Positions 27,166 through 34,894 of a stretch of DNA of 64,000 nt are shown piece by piece (the first letter of the stretch is position 1; each line of letters begins with the position of its first letter). The position numbers were made by a program, and so were the translations under genes. The stretch comes from an uncultured Desulfobulbus sp. Lineage in GTDB: Bacteria; Desulfobacterota; Desulfobulbia; Desulfobulbales; Desulfobulbaceae. The notes under the pieces were generated by a model. It searched no databases, was not told where the DNA came from, and worked only from the letters and a program-made list of their open reading frames with translations. The stretch lies in assembly GCF_963665445.1 (NCBI RefSeq), contig NZ_OY762276.1, positions 2,431,501-2,495,500 of the forward strand. The letters run 5' to 3'.

Positions 27166-28950
27166 TTAATAATAATACCAGATTGAACTATATTCACTGA
27201 TCTTCTCCCCATCCCGCTGGAGACGCTTGAGGTAGTCGTGAATAGAAACATCGGTATAGACATAGGTGTCCATAAGAGCCATCTTTTTCTCCCAGGGATG
27301 AAACTCGTAGACTCGGCGGCCATCGGGCAGAATCGTGATCAAATCCCGGTTCTGGCCGGCCAGGAGGTAATTTTTACCTAAGCGCGGCACGTTAAACACG
27401 ATCTCGTCGGTACGCACGGTGCCCGGAAGAAGCCGAGCCTCTTCCTGCTGCTCCTGAAGCAGTCGTACAATCGGTACCCGATAATCGTCAGTCTCTTCCT
27501 TGCCCTTGGTGTTGAAGGTGTAATAGGGGGTCACGCCGATCAGGCGCAGCTTTTGCCGCAGTGTGGCGGCCTCGAATTTGCGAGAGTTATAGTAGGTTAA
27601 AACCATCTGGTTGTAGACACTGATACCGAAGAGGCGAAAACGTTGCACCGCTTGCATTGCCTCGGGTGTTATCTCGGTAGGGTGCTCGAAGTGAGTGATG
27701 ATTATCATCTCTCGTCGCCCGGGTTCGTGAAAACGGGTAATGGTTCGCACCAAGGATTCGGTGATCCTTTGCGGCAAGGTCACCGGGGTGCGGGTGCCAA
27801 TGCGGATTCGGACCACATGTTCCATCTGCGCAAGCCGGCTAAGGATCATCTCCAAACGTTCGTCTGAGAGAATCAACGGGTCGCCACCTGTGACCAGTAC
27901 CTCGGAAATCTCCTTGGTCTTCTCGATCCACTGCAGGGCCTGTTCGAGCTTTTCCTCCCCCAGGACAGCACTCGGCGAGAACACATCCTGGATCTGCCAG
28001 TTCCGCTGGCAATAGACGCAGATCTGAGGACAGGTCAGTACCGGTTTGAGAATGACGATGCCGGGATAGCGGCGAGTGATGCCATCGATGGGCGAGGTAT
28101 CGCCCTCGACCATAAAATCGTTGCTGCAGCCCGGATCCTGCCGCAGTTCATTCACCCGACTGACGTAATGCATCGTCGGGATCACCTGCGCCCGAATGGC
28201 TTTATCCCAGGTGCTGTTCTTGTCCGGATCCATCAACGAAACGGTATACGGGGTGATGCCAAACGGAATCCTCTGTTCTCGAGCCATTGTGATGGCAGCC
28301 CCTTCCTGTTCGGAAAGGGCAATGAGCTCGCCGAGCACCTTGGGGGTGCGGATAATATGCCGGGTATGCCAGCTCCAATCGTTCCATTCCAGATCACTTA
28401 TCTGAAAATACTGAAAAAGCCGCTGCTTGTTGACGCTACGCTGCCGGATCAGTTCATCGTCCATACCACAGGGGTAGCGTTTGAAACATTCTTGCGCCTT
28501 GCGGGCCATGCTGGAGAGATCAGAGGAACGCATCTTAGCCGCAGTCCTACCGCAATGGTGAAGAAATTCAGGGGCTTTTTCGGTGTAGAGGTTGGTCAGC
28601 CCCCTGATTCCTTTCATCAAATGCTGCATTTCGGCAATAAAGCCCGAACTTGGTGCTGGACCATTATGGTTGCCATGGATAAGGCTGTCCAGGTAGGCGA
28701 GCAGGGAAAATCCGGCTAGCTCCTCACTACGGGCGCTGAGCATGTTGCGCAAAACCCAGATCGTATCTCGAAAGACGACCCAATCGAGGGCGGCCATGTC
28801 CTTGGTTTTATCGTAAATATTGAGGAGCAGGTTGGCCAGATGATTCCTCAGTTGTTGTCGCTTCTCCTCCAAAGGGATATCAGAGAAAAAAATTGCCTCC
28901 ATAGCCGGATCAAGGGCCATAATTTTTTGTATCTGTTGTACATTTTTCAT
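27166..28950 (-). CDS. KamA-family radical SAM protein (lysine 2,3-aminomutase-like)
   Basis: 594 aa, longer than classic lysine 2,3-aminomutase (~420) because of a ~230-residue N-terminal helical region. The cluster motif CxxxCxxC is at Cys307, Cys311, Cys314 ('TCPQICVYCQRNW'), preceded by 'YPGIVILKPVL'. 'LVTGGDPLIL' and 'IRIGTRTPVTLPQRIT' are typical KamA signatures. 'NVPRLGKNYL' occupies the place of the PLP-lysine loop (PGGGGK in aminomutases), so a PLP lysine may be kept, but the loop differs and the substrate is unknown. It stands alone. Possible roles are aminomutase for a compatible solute or modification of another amino acid. Confidence 0.88.
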   Translation of the reverse strand: MKNVQQIQKIMALDPAMEAIFFSDIPLEEKRQQLRNHLANLLLNIYDKTKDMAALDWVVFRDTIWVLRNMLSARSEELAGFSLLAYLDSLIHGNHNGPAPSSGFIAEMQHLMKGIRGLTNLYTEKAPEFLHHCGRTAAKMRSSDLSSMARKAQECFKRYPCGMDDELIRQRSVNKQRLFQYFQISDLEWNDWSWHTRHIIRTPKVLGELIALSEQEGAAITMAREQRIPFGITPYTVSLMDPDKNSTWDKAIRAQVIPTMHYVSRVNELRQDPGCSNDFMVEGDTSPIDGITRRYPGIVILKPVLTCPQICVYCQRNWQIQDVFSPSAVLGEEKLEQALQWIEKTKEISEVLVTGGDPLILSDERLEMILSRLAQMEHVVRIRIGTRTPVTLPQRITESLVRTITRFHEPGRREMIIITHFEHPTEITPEAMQAVQRFRLFGISVYNQMVLTYYNSRKFEAATLRQKLRLIGVTPYYTFNTKGKEETDDYRVPIVRLLQEQQEEARLLPGTVRTDEIVFNVPRLGKNYLLAGQNRDLITILPDGRRVYEFHPWEKKMALMDTYVYTDVSIHDYLKRLQRDGEKISEYSSIWYYY

Positions 28951-29457
28951 CGGGCACCTCTATTGTCAGTTGCAGGACATACCGGGATTAGAGAATCTTT
29001 TCCCAGGCGAATGAACCGGCTCTCTGTATTCGCACACCAGCAACCATATGTCGGCCTCGAAAATCCAGTGCGGTTACTCTGTTCCAGCTCAAAACAGTAA
29101 ATATTTTTATCGAAAACAGCGGATGTTCAGCAAAGATTGGATATACCATCAACAGCTCCTTCGCCTCCAGACGGGAAGACTGCTGACGGGGTCAGGCATA
29201 CCCCTTTGTTAATGATAGAAAAACCCGGGATGCCACCTTCAGGCAGGCAGCATTATCAACGGTAAGGCGGTCATGATAAAAATTGTTAGGCTGGCAAACG
29301 CTCGAAGACTGCCGGCGTAGGCTGGATCTTTGTTTCGCTGAAATTAGCTGGCAGCGATACAAAAACGAATCGGGAAGATCATTCCCCTGGATTCTGAGCG
29401 TAGTTACAGGAGAGGGGACATCGTGCAGCGCACGTCAACGGCATATAGGAGTCCCAT
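28951..29457. other. Intergenic region, no gene recognised
   Basis: The start of the KamA gene and the decayed discoidin-like gene border this gap. I see no plausible gene or known RNA. It should hold the KamA promoter. Confidence 0.4.
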
Positions 29458-29888
29458 ATGCAAACAAAAATGACGAAACAACCTCAAAAACATCTCCCAA
29501 CTCGATCAAGGTTGGCTAGACATGCAGCACTTCGCTCTAGTCGGATGTTCCTTCGAGGATCCGGCATATTTGTTCAAGGCAACACAAGAGGGCTGGCGAT
29601 TCGTGTATTGCTTGATATGCCAATACGACTTAGCCGATGCAGCCTGGTTTTCAATGAATCGCAGTAAGTTCGTACGCAGGAATTTGCACTCTGGCGCTTG
29701 CCTGAGAGAATGCAGCATTATTAACAATTGGTGTATCAGTAATAAAATTTCAGCTCGCCTCCCTCGATACAGGAGGAGGGAGAGTACACGGCAAGACTCG
29801 ATCGAGTGAAGGGGGGGAATCGGGAATCGATCCAGAAAACAGTGGGGCCGAAGCCCGCGCAACCTTGACACAGGTGCAACTCGCGTAA
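29458..29888 (+). pseudogene. Decayed discoidin-like (carbohydrate-binding-type) gene, copy 1
   Basis: The region aligns over its length with 39204-39677, including the upstream GGAG.CCCATATGC start region and sequence after the stop. Frameshifts scramble it: 'DQGWLDMQHF' is still readable, then the homologous frame is lost. The shared ending ACTCGCGTAAG is kept. It is a more decayed duplicate and should make no protein. Confidence 0.7.
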
Positions 29889-29933
29889 GCTTTCGAGCCG
29901 CTTTCGCCGTGGCATTCCTGGTTGTTGAGGCAA

Positions 29934-29966
29934 ACAACAAACCCCGCATGAAGCGGGGTTTGTTGT
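29934..29966 (-). terminator. Intrinsic terminator of the cold-shock gene
   Basis: A 14-bp perfect stem (ACAACAAACCCCGC / GCGGGGTTTGTTGT) with a 5-nt loop lies 20 bp after the cold-shock gene stop. It is symmetric and could also stop transcription from the other side. Confidence 0.8.
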
Positions 29967-29986
29967 ATATGGCGAAGACTTAATGT

Positions 29987-30187
29987 TCAGGACTTCACGA
30001 CATTTTGCGCAGACGGCCCCTTGGGACCATCGGTCACGTCGAAGCTCACGCGTGCCCCTTCTTCAAGAGATTTGAACCCGTTTCCCTGAATGGCAGTATG
30101 ATGGACAAACACATCTTTGCCACCATCTTGCTCGATAAAGCCGAATCCCTTTGAATCATTAAACCATTTTACAGTTCCTGCTGCCAT
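29987..30187 (-). CDS. Cold-shock domain protein
   Basis: 66 aa from the ATG at 30187, with AAGGAG 8 nt upstream; the longer frame is rejected. '[30 protein letters not shown]' holds the RNP1 (KGFGFI) and RNP2 (VFVHH) motifs. It binds single-stranded RNA or DNA as an RNA chaperone. It is followed by a strong terminator. The two minus-strand neighbours upstream, an RhlE-type helicase and an RRM protein, are also RNA-handling proteins, so this looks like a cold-response cluster. Confidence 0.96.
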   Translation of the reverse strand: MAAGTVKWFNDSKGFGFIEQDGGKDVFVHHTAIQGNGFKSLEEGARVSFDVTDGPKGPSAQNVVKS

Positions 30188-30320
30188 TATAACTACTCCT
30201 TGTTCTTTGTGTGCACATGTCACACAGTTGTGTGGCTGGCCCGTTTTGGGGACCAGTGGTAATACACCGCATTATCAAAAGGATTGTGCGGCAATATGTT
30301 CGTCTTTCAAGTTCCGCGCA

Positions 30321-31589
30321 TCACCTGGCGCGCCCAGCGAAACCGAAGACATCGGATACGCTGGAACAGCGGTTTCGCGAACGTCGCGAGCCTGAAGTTT
30401 TATTTGCCCTATTGCCGTTTGATTGATTCTGATTTTTTTCAGACTGGGACTCCGGTTGAGCTTGCCGGCTAGCCAGGATGGCAGGGGTAACGGGTTGACG
30501 CCGCATTTTCCCCTCAAGGGATTGCTCGATGGCCCGAATTATCCGCGCATCATCTCTGGTAACAAAATTCAGAGCATCGCCGGTGCAGGCAGCCCGACCG
30601 GTACGGCCAGCACGGTGGATATACGCCTCGGCGGTATCCGGCATATCGTAGTTTATGACATGCGAAATACCGGTGACATCAATTCCCCGGGCGGCAATAT
30701 CGGTGGCTACGAGGACTTTGAAGGTACCGTTCTTGAAGCCATCAAGCGCCTGCTGCCGTTGGCTCTGCGAAAGGTTTCCCTGCAACGAGGTGGCTCTGAA
30801 ACCCGATTTCTCCAGTTTGAGAGCAAGGCTCTTTGCCTTGTGCTTGGTACGCGTAAAAACCAGGGTGGTTTCCATTTGTTCAAGTTTGAGCAGATGGAGA
30901 AGCAACGCAGTTTTCTGCTCCTGTTCGATGGCATAGAGCCGGTGGGAAACGCTCTTGGCCGATCGGCTGTGGTTGATCTGCACCGTAACCGGATTGTTCA
31001 AGATATCTTCTGCGAGGTGCCGGATTTCACTTGGCATTGTTGCCGAAAAAACAAGCGATTGCCTTTCCTTGGGGAGCTGCCGCAGTATCCTGCGGATATC
31101 CGGAAGGAATCCCTTGTCGAACATGTGATCTGCCTCATCAAGGATCAACGTCTCAACCTGACTCAGATTGATTGCCTGACTGTTGAGGATATCTAAAAGA
31201 CGTCCTGGGCAGGCTATAACGATATCTACGCCCTTACGAATCCTGGCAATCTGCCCTTGCTTGCTGACGCCTCCGTAGATAGCCATGCTCCGCAGTCGGG
31301 TCCCCTGAATGATGGTCCTGGTGAAATCATTGATTTGTTCCGCCAATTCCCTGGTCGGAGCGATAATCAATGTTCTGACCTGTTTTCCTGAGGTTGCCAT
31401 GAGATGCTGGACGGTCGGCAAAATAAATGCCGCGGTTTTCCCGGTCCCGGTCTGCGCCAAACCTAACAGATCTCGCCGTTCAAGAATGGAACCTATCGAC
31501 TGCTTTTGAATGGGTGTGGGGGAGATGAAACCGCATGTTTGGATTGCTTGGGAAATGTGGGGATTGAAATTAAAATCGTTAAAACTCAT
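30321..31589 (-). CDS. rhlE: DEAD-box RNA helicase, RhlE type
   Basis: 422 aa from the ATG at 31589, with AGGAG 5-6 nt before it. Helicase motifs in order: Q motif 'FISPTPIQKQSI', 'AQTGTGKT', 'PTRELAEQI', 'LDEADHM', 'FSATMP', 'VATDIAARGID', 'HRAGRTGRA'. The C-terminal tail is basic and rich in Gln, Asn, Ser and Arg, as in RhlE. It unwinds RNA during ribosome assembly or mRNA decay. It lies between the cold-shock and RRM genes. Confidence 0.93.
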   Translation of the reverse strand: MSFNDFNFNPHISQAIQTCGFISPTPIQKQSIGSILERRDLLGLAQTGTGKTAAFILPTVQHLMATSGKQVRTLIIAPTRELAEQINDFTRTIIQGTRLRSMAIYGGVSKQGQIARIRKGVDIVIACPGRLLDILNSQAINLSQVETLILDEADHMFDKGFLPDIRRILRQLPKERQSLVFSATMPSEIRHLAEDILNNPVTVQINHSRSAKSVSHRLYAIEQEQKTALLLHLLKLEQMETTLVFTRTKHKAKSLALKLEKSGFRATSLQGNLSQSQRQQALDGFKNGTFKVLVATDIAARGIDVTGISHVINYDMPDTAEAYIHRAGRTGRAACTGDALNFVTRDDARIIRAIEQSLEGKMRRQPVTPAILASRQAQPESQSEKNQNQSNGNRANKTSGSRRSRNRCSSVSDVFGFAGRAR

Positions 31590-31841
31590 TAATACTCCTG
31601 CAATCAACATCTCTTGCGTCCATGATCAGTTCACTGCACATTGTTGCAACGCAGAATCTCTGGTGGCGGATTGTTGTTAATCGCTGAAAAAATTATACAA
31701 GATCTGCCGGTGTTGCAGCAGAAAGATCGTGCGCGCAAAAATCGATCAATAAAAGTTCGACGTGAGCGTGTTCATCAGTCCAATGCCTGACAGGCACGTG
31801 ATTAGATTGAAATGTTGAAGAGGAGGAAGATGACAAATAAA

Positions 31842-32108
31842 TTATCTGCGACGCTGGCCTCTTTTGACCGGCGGCTTGGCCTCATTACAGACAATCTTGC
31901 GATGTTTGTATTCCTTGCCGTTTAATTCATCCATGGCTTTGTGCCCTTCAGAGCGGGTGGACATTTCGACAAAACCGAATCCCTTGGATTCACCGGAGAA
32001 TTGATCGACAATGAGCTTGGCGCTGACGACACTGCCAAATTGACAAAACAGCTCGGAAAGTTCGGACTCTGCGATATTATATGGGAGGCTACCGACAAAA
32101 AGTTTCAT
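31842..32108 (-). CDS. Small RRM RNA-binding protein
   Basis: 88 aa from the ATG at 32108. RNP2 'KLFVGSLPYN' (2-11) and RNP1 'SKGFGFVEM' lie in a single RRM, followed by a short basic tail 'KRGQRRR'. This form is found in cyanobacteria and many Deltaproteobacteria and is often cold-induced. The longer open frame upstream lacks RRM features. It is transcribed in the same direction as the helicase, 250 bp upstream of it, so it probably has its own promoter. Confidence 0.92.
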   Translation of the reverse strand: MKLFVGSLPYNIAESELSELFCQFGSVVSAKLIVDQFSGESKGFGFVEMSTRSEGHKAMDELNGKEYKHRKIVCNEAKPPVKRGQRRR

Positions 32109-32393
32109 GCTCTTGCTCCGGACGGGTAATAAGCAAAAAACTTTCAAGGTATCTAAAGATATGGAATTATAACGAAAGATATCAAAAAAGAAGAGAATGC
32201 TATTTGAATTTATTTAGAAACTATACAACATAAATTTTAATACCACAAGCTAATAATTCTCAATGCTCAGGTTTATGGCGTGGCTGGGTATAAAATCGAA
32301 AATCAACACCTCGACACAAGGTTGTCTTTCCTTAACCTTGAAAGAGAACTTTTCGCGTGTGCCTGCGCTATTACAATTTCTTTGTCGCTTAAA

Positions 32394-33248
32394 TTACGGA
32401 CACTTGGTTACCCATACCCCCACATCCAGTATCGATCCTGGATGACCAACGTAGGTTCCAGCTACAGGGGGCACTGATTCGGGTAACCGGGCCACTGCTA
32501 CCGCAATGTGATCAGTTCCGGCGAGTTCTCCAATTGTCGGATCGAACCCCTTCCACCCTGCACCTGGTAGATATACTTCCGCCCAAGCATGGGTTGCACC
32601 AAAGTCGGTTGCGGATGGTGGTGCATGAAGATATCCGCTGACAAAGCGTGAGGCGAGCCCCAAACACCGAGCAGCCTCCATAAAAAGCACGGCAAAATCA
32701 CGACAGGATCCATTGCCATTGGTCAGTGTCTGTTGCCAAGTCTGCACACCAGGATCTTCGCGCCGTCGATAGGACAAGGATCGAGCAATGCAAGCACCAA
32801 TCCGCTTCAAGAGGGTGTAGGTCTGTATCTGTTCTCCAGGGCGCCACACGTTCGCTATCCATGAGGCGAGCTGGTTGCTTGTCGTATCTTCCGAAAAGGC
32901 CATGTACGGAGCAAGTAAAATATTGTCGTCGGGTTGATAGGAGAACGGGTAATGAGTTGCATAGTCGGCGACGAGAAAATCAAGTGGCGACTCATTATAT
33001 TGTTGGATGACAATCTCGCTTTCAATAGAAAGTTGATGCGTTGGTAGATCAAAAGTTGCAATGGCTACCGAATTCCCTTCAACCTCCCGATGCCAATGCA
33101 AGTTAGCTGGTGGCGTGATTTTCAGGGTAGAAGACTCGATACGCAACTCATGGTCCTCTCGTGGTCGCAGGCGCAGGAAATGAGGCCCGAGCCTGACAAC
33201 GCCGGAGAAGGTATAGTATGTCCGGTGCAAAATTTTATAGCGTTGCAT
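32394..33248 (-). CDS. Transglutaminase-like cysteine protease-fold protein
   Basis: 284 aa. An N-terminal beta domain of the bacterial transglutaminase N-type (~1-85) precedes a transglutaminase core. The triad is visible: Cys182 in 'GNGSCRDFA', His220 in 'ATHAWAEVYLPGAGW', Asp236 in 'GFDPT'. No signal peptide. Such proteins are thought to act as peptidases or amide hydrolases; the substrate is unknown. It starts divergently from the methyltransferase gene at 33619. Confidence 0.9.
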   Translation of the reverse strand: MQRYKILHRTYYTFSGVVRLGPHFLRLRPREDHELRIESSTLKITPPANLHWHREVEGNSVAIATFDLPTHQLSIESEIVIQQYNESPLDFLVADYATHYPFSYQPDDNILLAPYMAFSEDTTSNQLASWIANVWRPGEQIQTYTLLKRIGACIARSLSYRRREDPGVQTWQQTLTNGNGSCRDFAVLFMEAARCLGLASRFVSGYLHAPPSATDFGATHAWAEVYLPGAGWKGFDPTIGELAGTDHIAVAVARLPESVPPVAGTYVGHPGSILDVGVWVTKCP

Positions 33249-33618
33249 ACTCTTTTTTTAATTTCAGTTCAGGGAGTCGGGTCAACACTGAATGACGGCA
33301 AGGGAGGGTACTTTTCTCCTCTGCATTTATTTAAAAGTTTGTCTCCATTTTCTGGCAACTTACGTCGGAAGATCTGCACCAAAAAACAGGAGCTATTGTA
33401 GCTCTGTATATTTTAAGCTATTGACACGTCATAACCAGTCGGCTCATCAATTAAACAAGATTGTAGTATCTTATTAATGTTGATTCCAGTATGCTTGAGG
33501 TTCCTTTTGGATTTGTACACTTCGGCAGTATTTTCCCGCAATGTTCGGGTCGATCCGGCTTCTGATTTGCACACATTCATCTCCGAGCCTATATCGACAG
33601 GAGCATTCTGGGTACGCT
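33249..33618. other. Divergent intergenic region
   Basis: This gap of about 370 bp lies between two divergently oriented genes and must carry both promoters. I see no gene and could not define promoter elements with confidence. Confidence 0.4.
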
Positions 33619-34272
33619 ATGTATCAAGTAAAATTTGAAACTTTTATTATTGGTGGTAAGGAATATATCATTCGTTCACTAAAGGATCGGCAACAATTCC
33701 ATGATCCTAAGGGAGCAGCAGAAAAGATAGGCATTTCTTCCGCAACTTGGCCCCTATTCGGCAGCATCTGGCCTTCTGGGCTTGTTTTGGCAGATATAAT
33801 GAGCTCCTACGATGTTGCAGGACTTAAAATTCTGGAAGTGGGATGCGGATTAGGGGTTGCAAGCCTGATTGCCAATGAGCGGGGAGCCTGGCACACCGCC
33901 AGCGATCATCACCCTCTTGCGGGAGAATTTCTTCATGAAAACAATCGATTAAACAGCTTGCCACCAATACATTTCAAACGATGCGATTGGGCTCAATCCA
34001 CTCCGGCAATTGGCCTCTTTGATTTAATTATTGGCAGCGACCTGCTCTACGACCCCCATCACCCCGCCTTACTCTCCAATTTCATCGATGAACACTCCAG
34101 CCCATTGGTCAAGGTCATTATAATCGATCCCGGCAGGCGGCAGCAGATTAATTTTACTAAACAAATGGAGTTGCTTGGCTATATTTCAAGCTTTGAACGC
34201 CCCACCGAAGATCAAGCTCAATCTCGAAGGTTCAAAGGCAAGATCCTTCAGTATAACCGCAATAATAAATAA
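33619..34272 (+). CDS. METTL21/FAM86-like SAM-dependent methyltransferase
   Basis: 217 aa if the start is the ATG at 33619; the longer frame (from 33541) has no support. 'SATWPLFGSIWPSGLVLADIM' precedes the SAM-binding motif I 'ILEVGCGLGVASL'. 'FDLIIGSDLLYDP' follows, where eukaryotic protein-lysine methyltransferases carry D-x-x-Y/F. These features place it in the METTL21-type seven-strand methyltransferases. A lysine substrate is inferred from family only. It stands alone, divergent from the transglutaminase gene. Confidence 0.82.
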   Translation: MYQVKFETFIIGGKEYIIRSLKDRQQFHDPKGAAEKIGISSATWPLFGSIWPSGLVLADIMSSYDVAGLKILEVGCGLGVASLIANERGAWHTASDHHPLAGEFLHENNRLNSLPPIHFKRCDWAQSTPAIGLFDLIIGSDLLYDPHHPALLSNFIDEHSSPLVKVIIIDPGRRQQINFTKQMELLGYISSFERPTEDQAQSRRFKGKILQYNRNNK

Positions 34273-34365
34273 AATACACGACTCACTGTGTTCCGTTTGC
34301 CTCCCCTCTTCTAAGCGCATTTCCAGGGGGTGTATTCAATAAGTCATCTGCAGGGGCGGCTTTAG

Positions 34366-34483
34366 CAGGTTGTTGAAAAACTCAAAAATGGGGCCTAACA
34401 CCTACTATGAATAGAAGCTTCGCTCGGTATCGTTCGATATGTAGTGTAGCGATCGAACCCAAAAACCCTTTTTCAACAGCCTG
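34366..34483. repeat. Miniature inverted-repeat element with TTAG target duplication
   Basis: 118 bp. Ends are inverted repeats CAGGTTGTTGAAAAA and (read inward from the right) CAGGCTGTTGAAAAA. TTAG lies on both sides (34362-34365 and 34484-34487). No open frame. A typical MITE; its parent element is not seen in this window. Confidence 0.75.
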
Positions 34484-34487
34484 TTAG

Positions 34488-34894
34488 CTGCGAGGATTTT
34501 TCATAGAAAAAAAGTGCCGATTGATGAAGTGAAGGCATATCTGACCGGCAAGGTGGCCACTCAACCGGCAGTGCCCCTCTGGTTCATTCATAACGTTTTG
34601 AAAACAGGGGAGAACCAACTGAATCAATTACTATTGATATCTATTACATATTCACTAATGCCTTATTGTCTCTTGAGAAGAACTAAATCATGGTAATTGT
34701 GTCTGCTGAGTGCCTAGAGCCAAGATATAATCGTAACGGAACAATCTTTTAGAAAAGTGAACAATTTCACCTTCCCCGAAGCGAGAATTTAAAGAGGCCT
34801 ACATAAGGCTGTTCCTCGGCTTCTATTCGGCCGGACATATCACCCTTGAAAACGAACCATAGAGGCTTACCAACTTGACATCACTGTCTGTTAA
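34488..34894. other. Intergenic region upstream of the glucan phosphorylase
   Basis: A short frame (34514-34696, 'LWFIHNVLKTGENQL') has no ribosome site and may be the remnant of a lost gene. Nothing else is supported. Confidence 0.35.
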
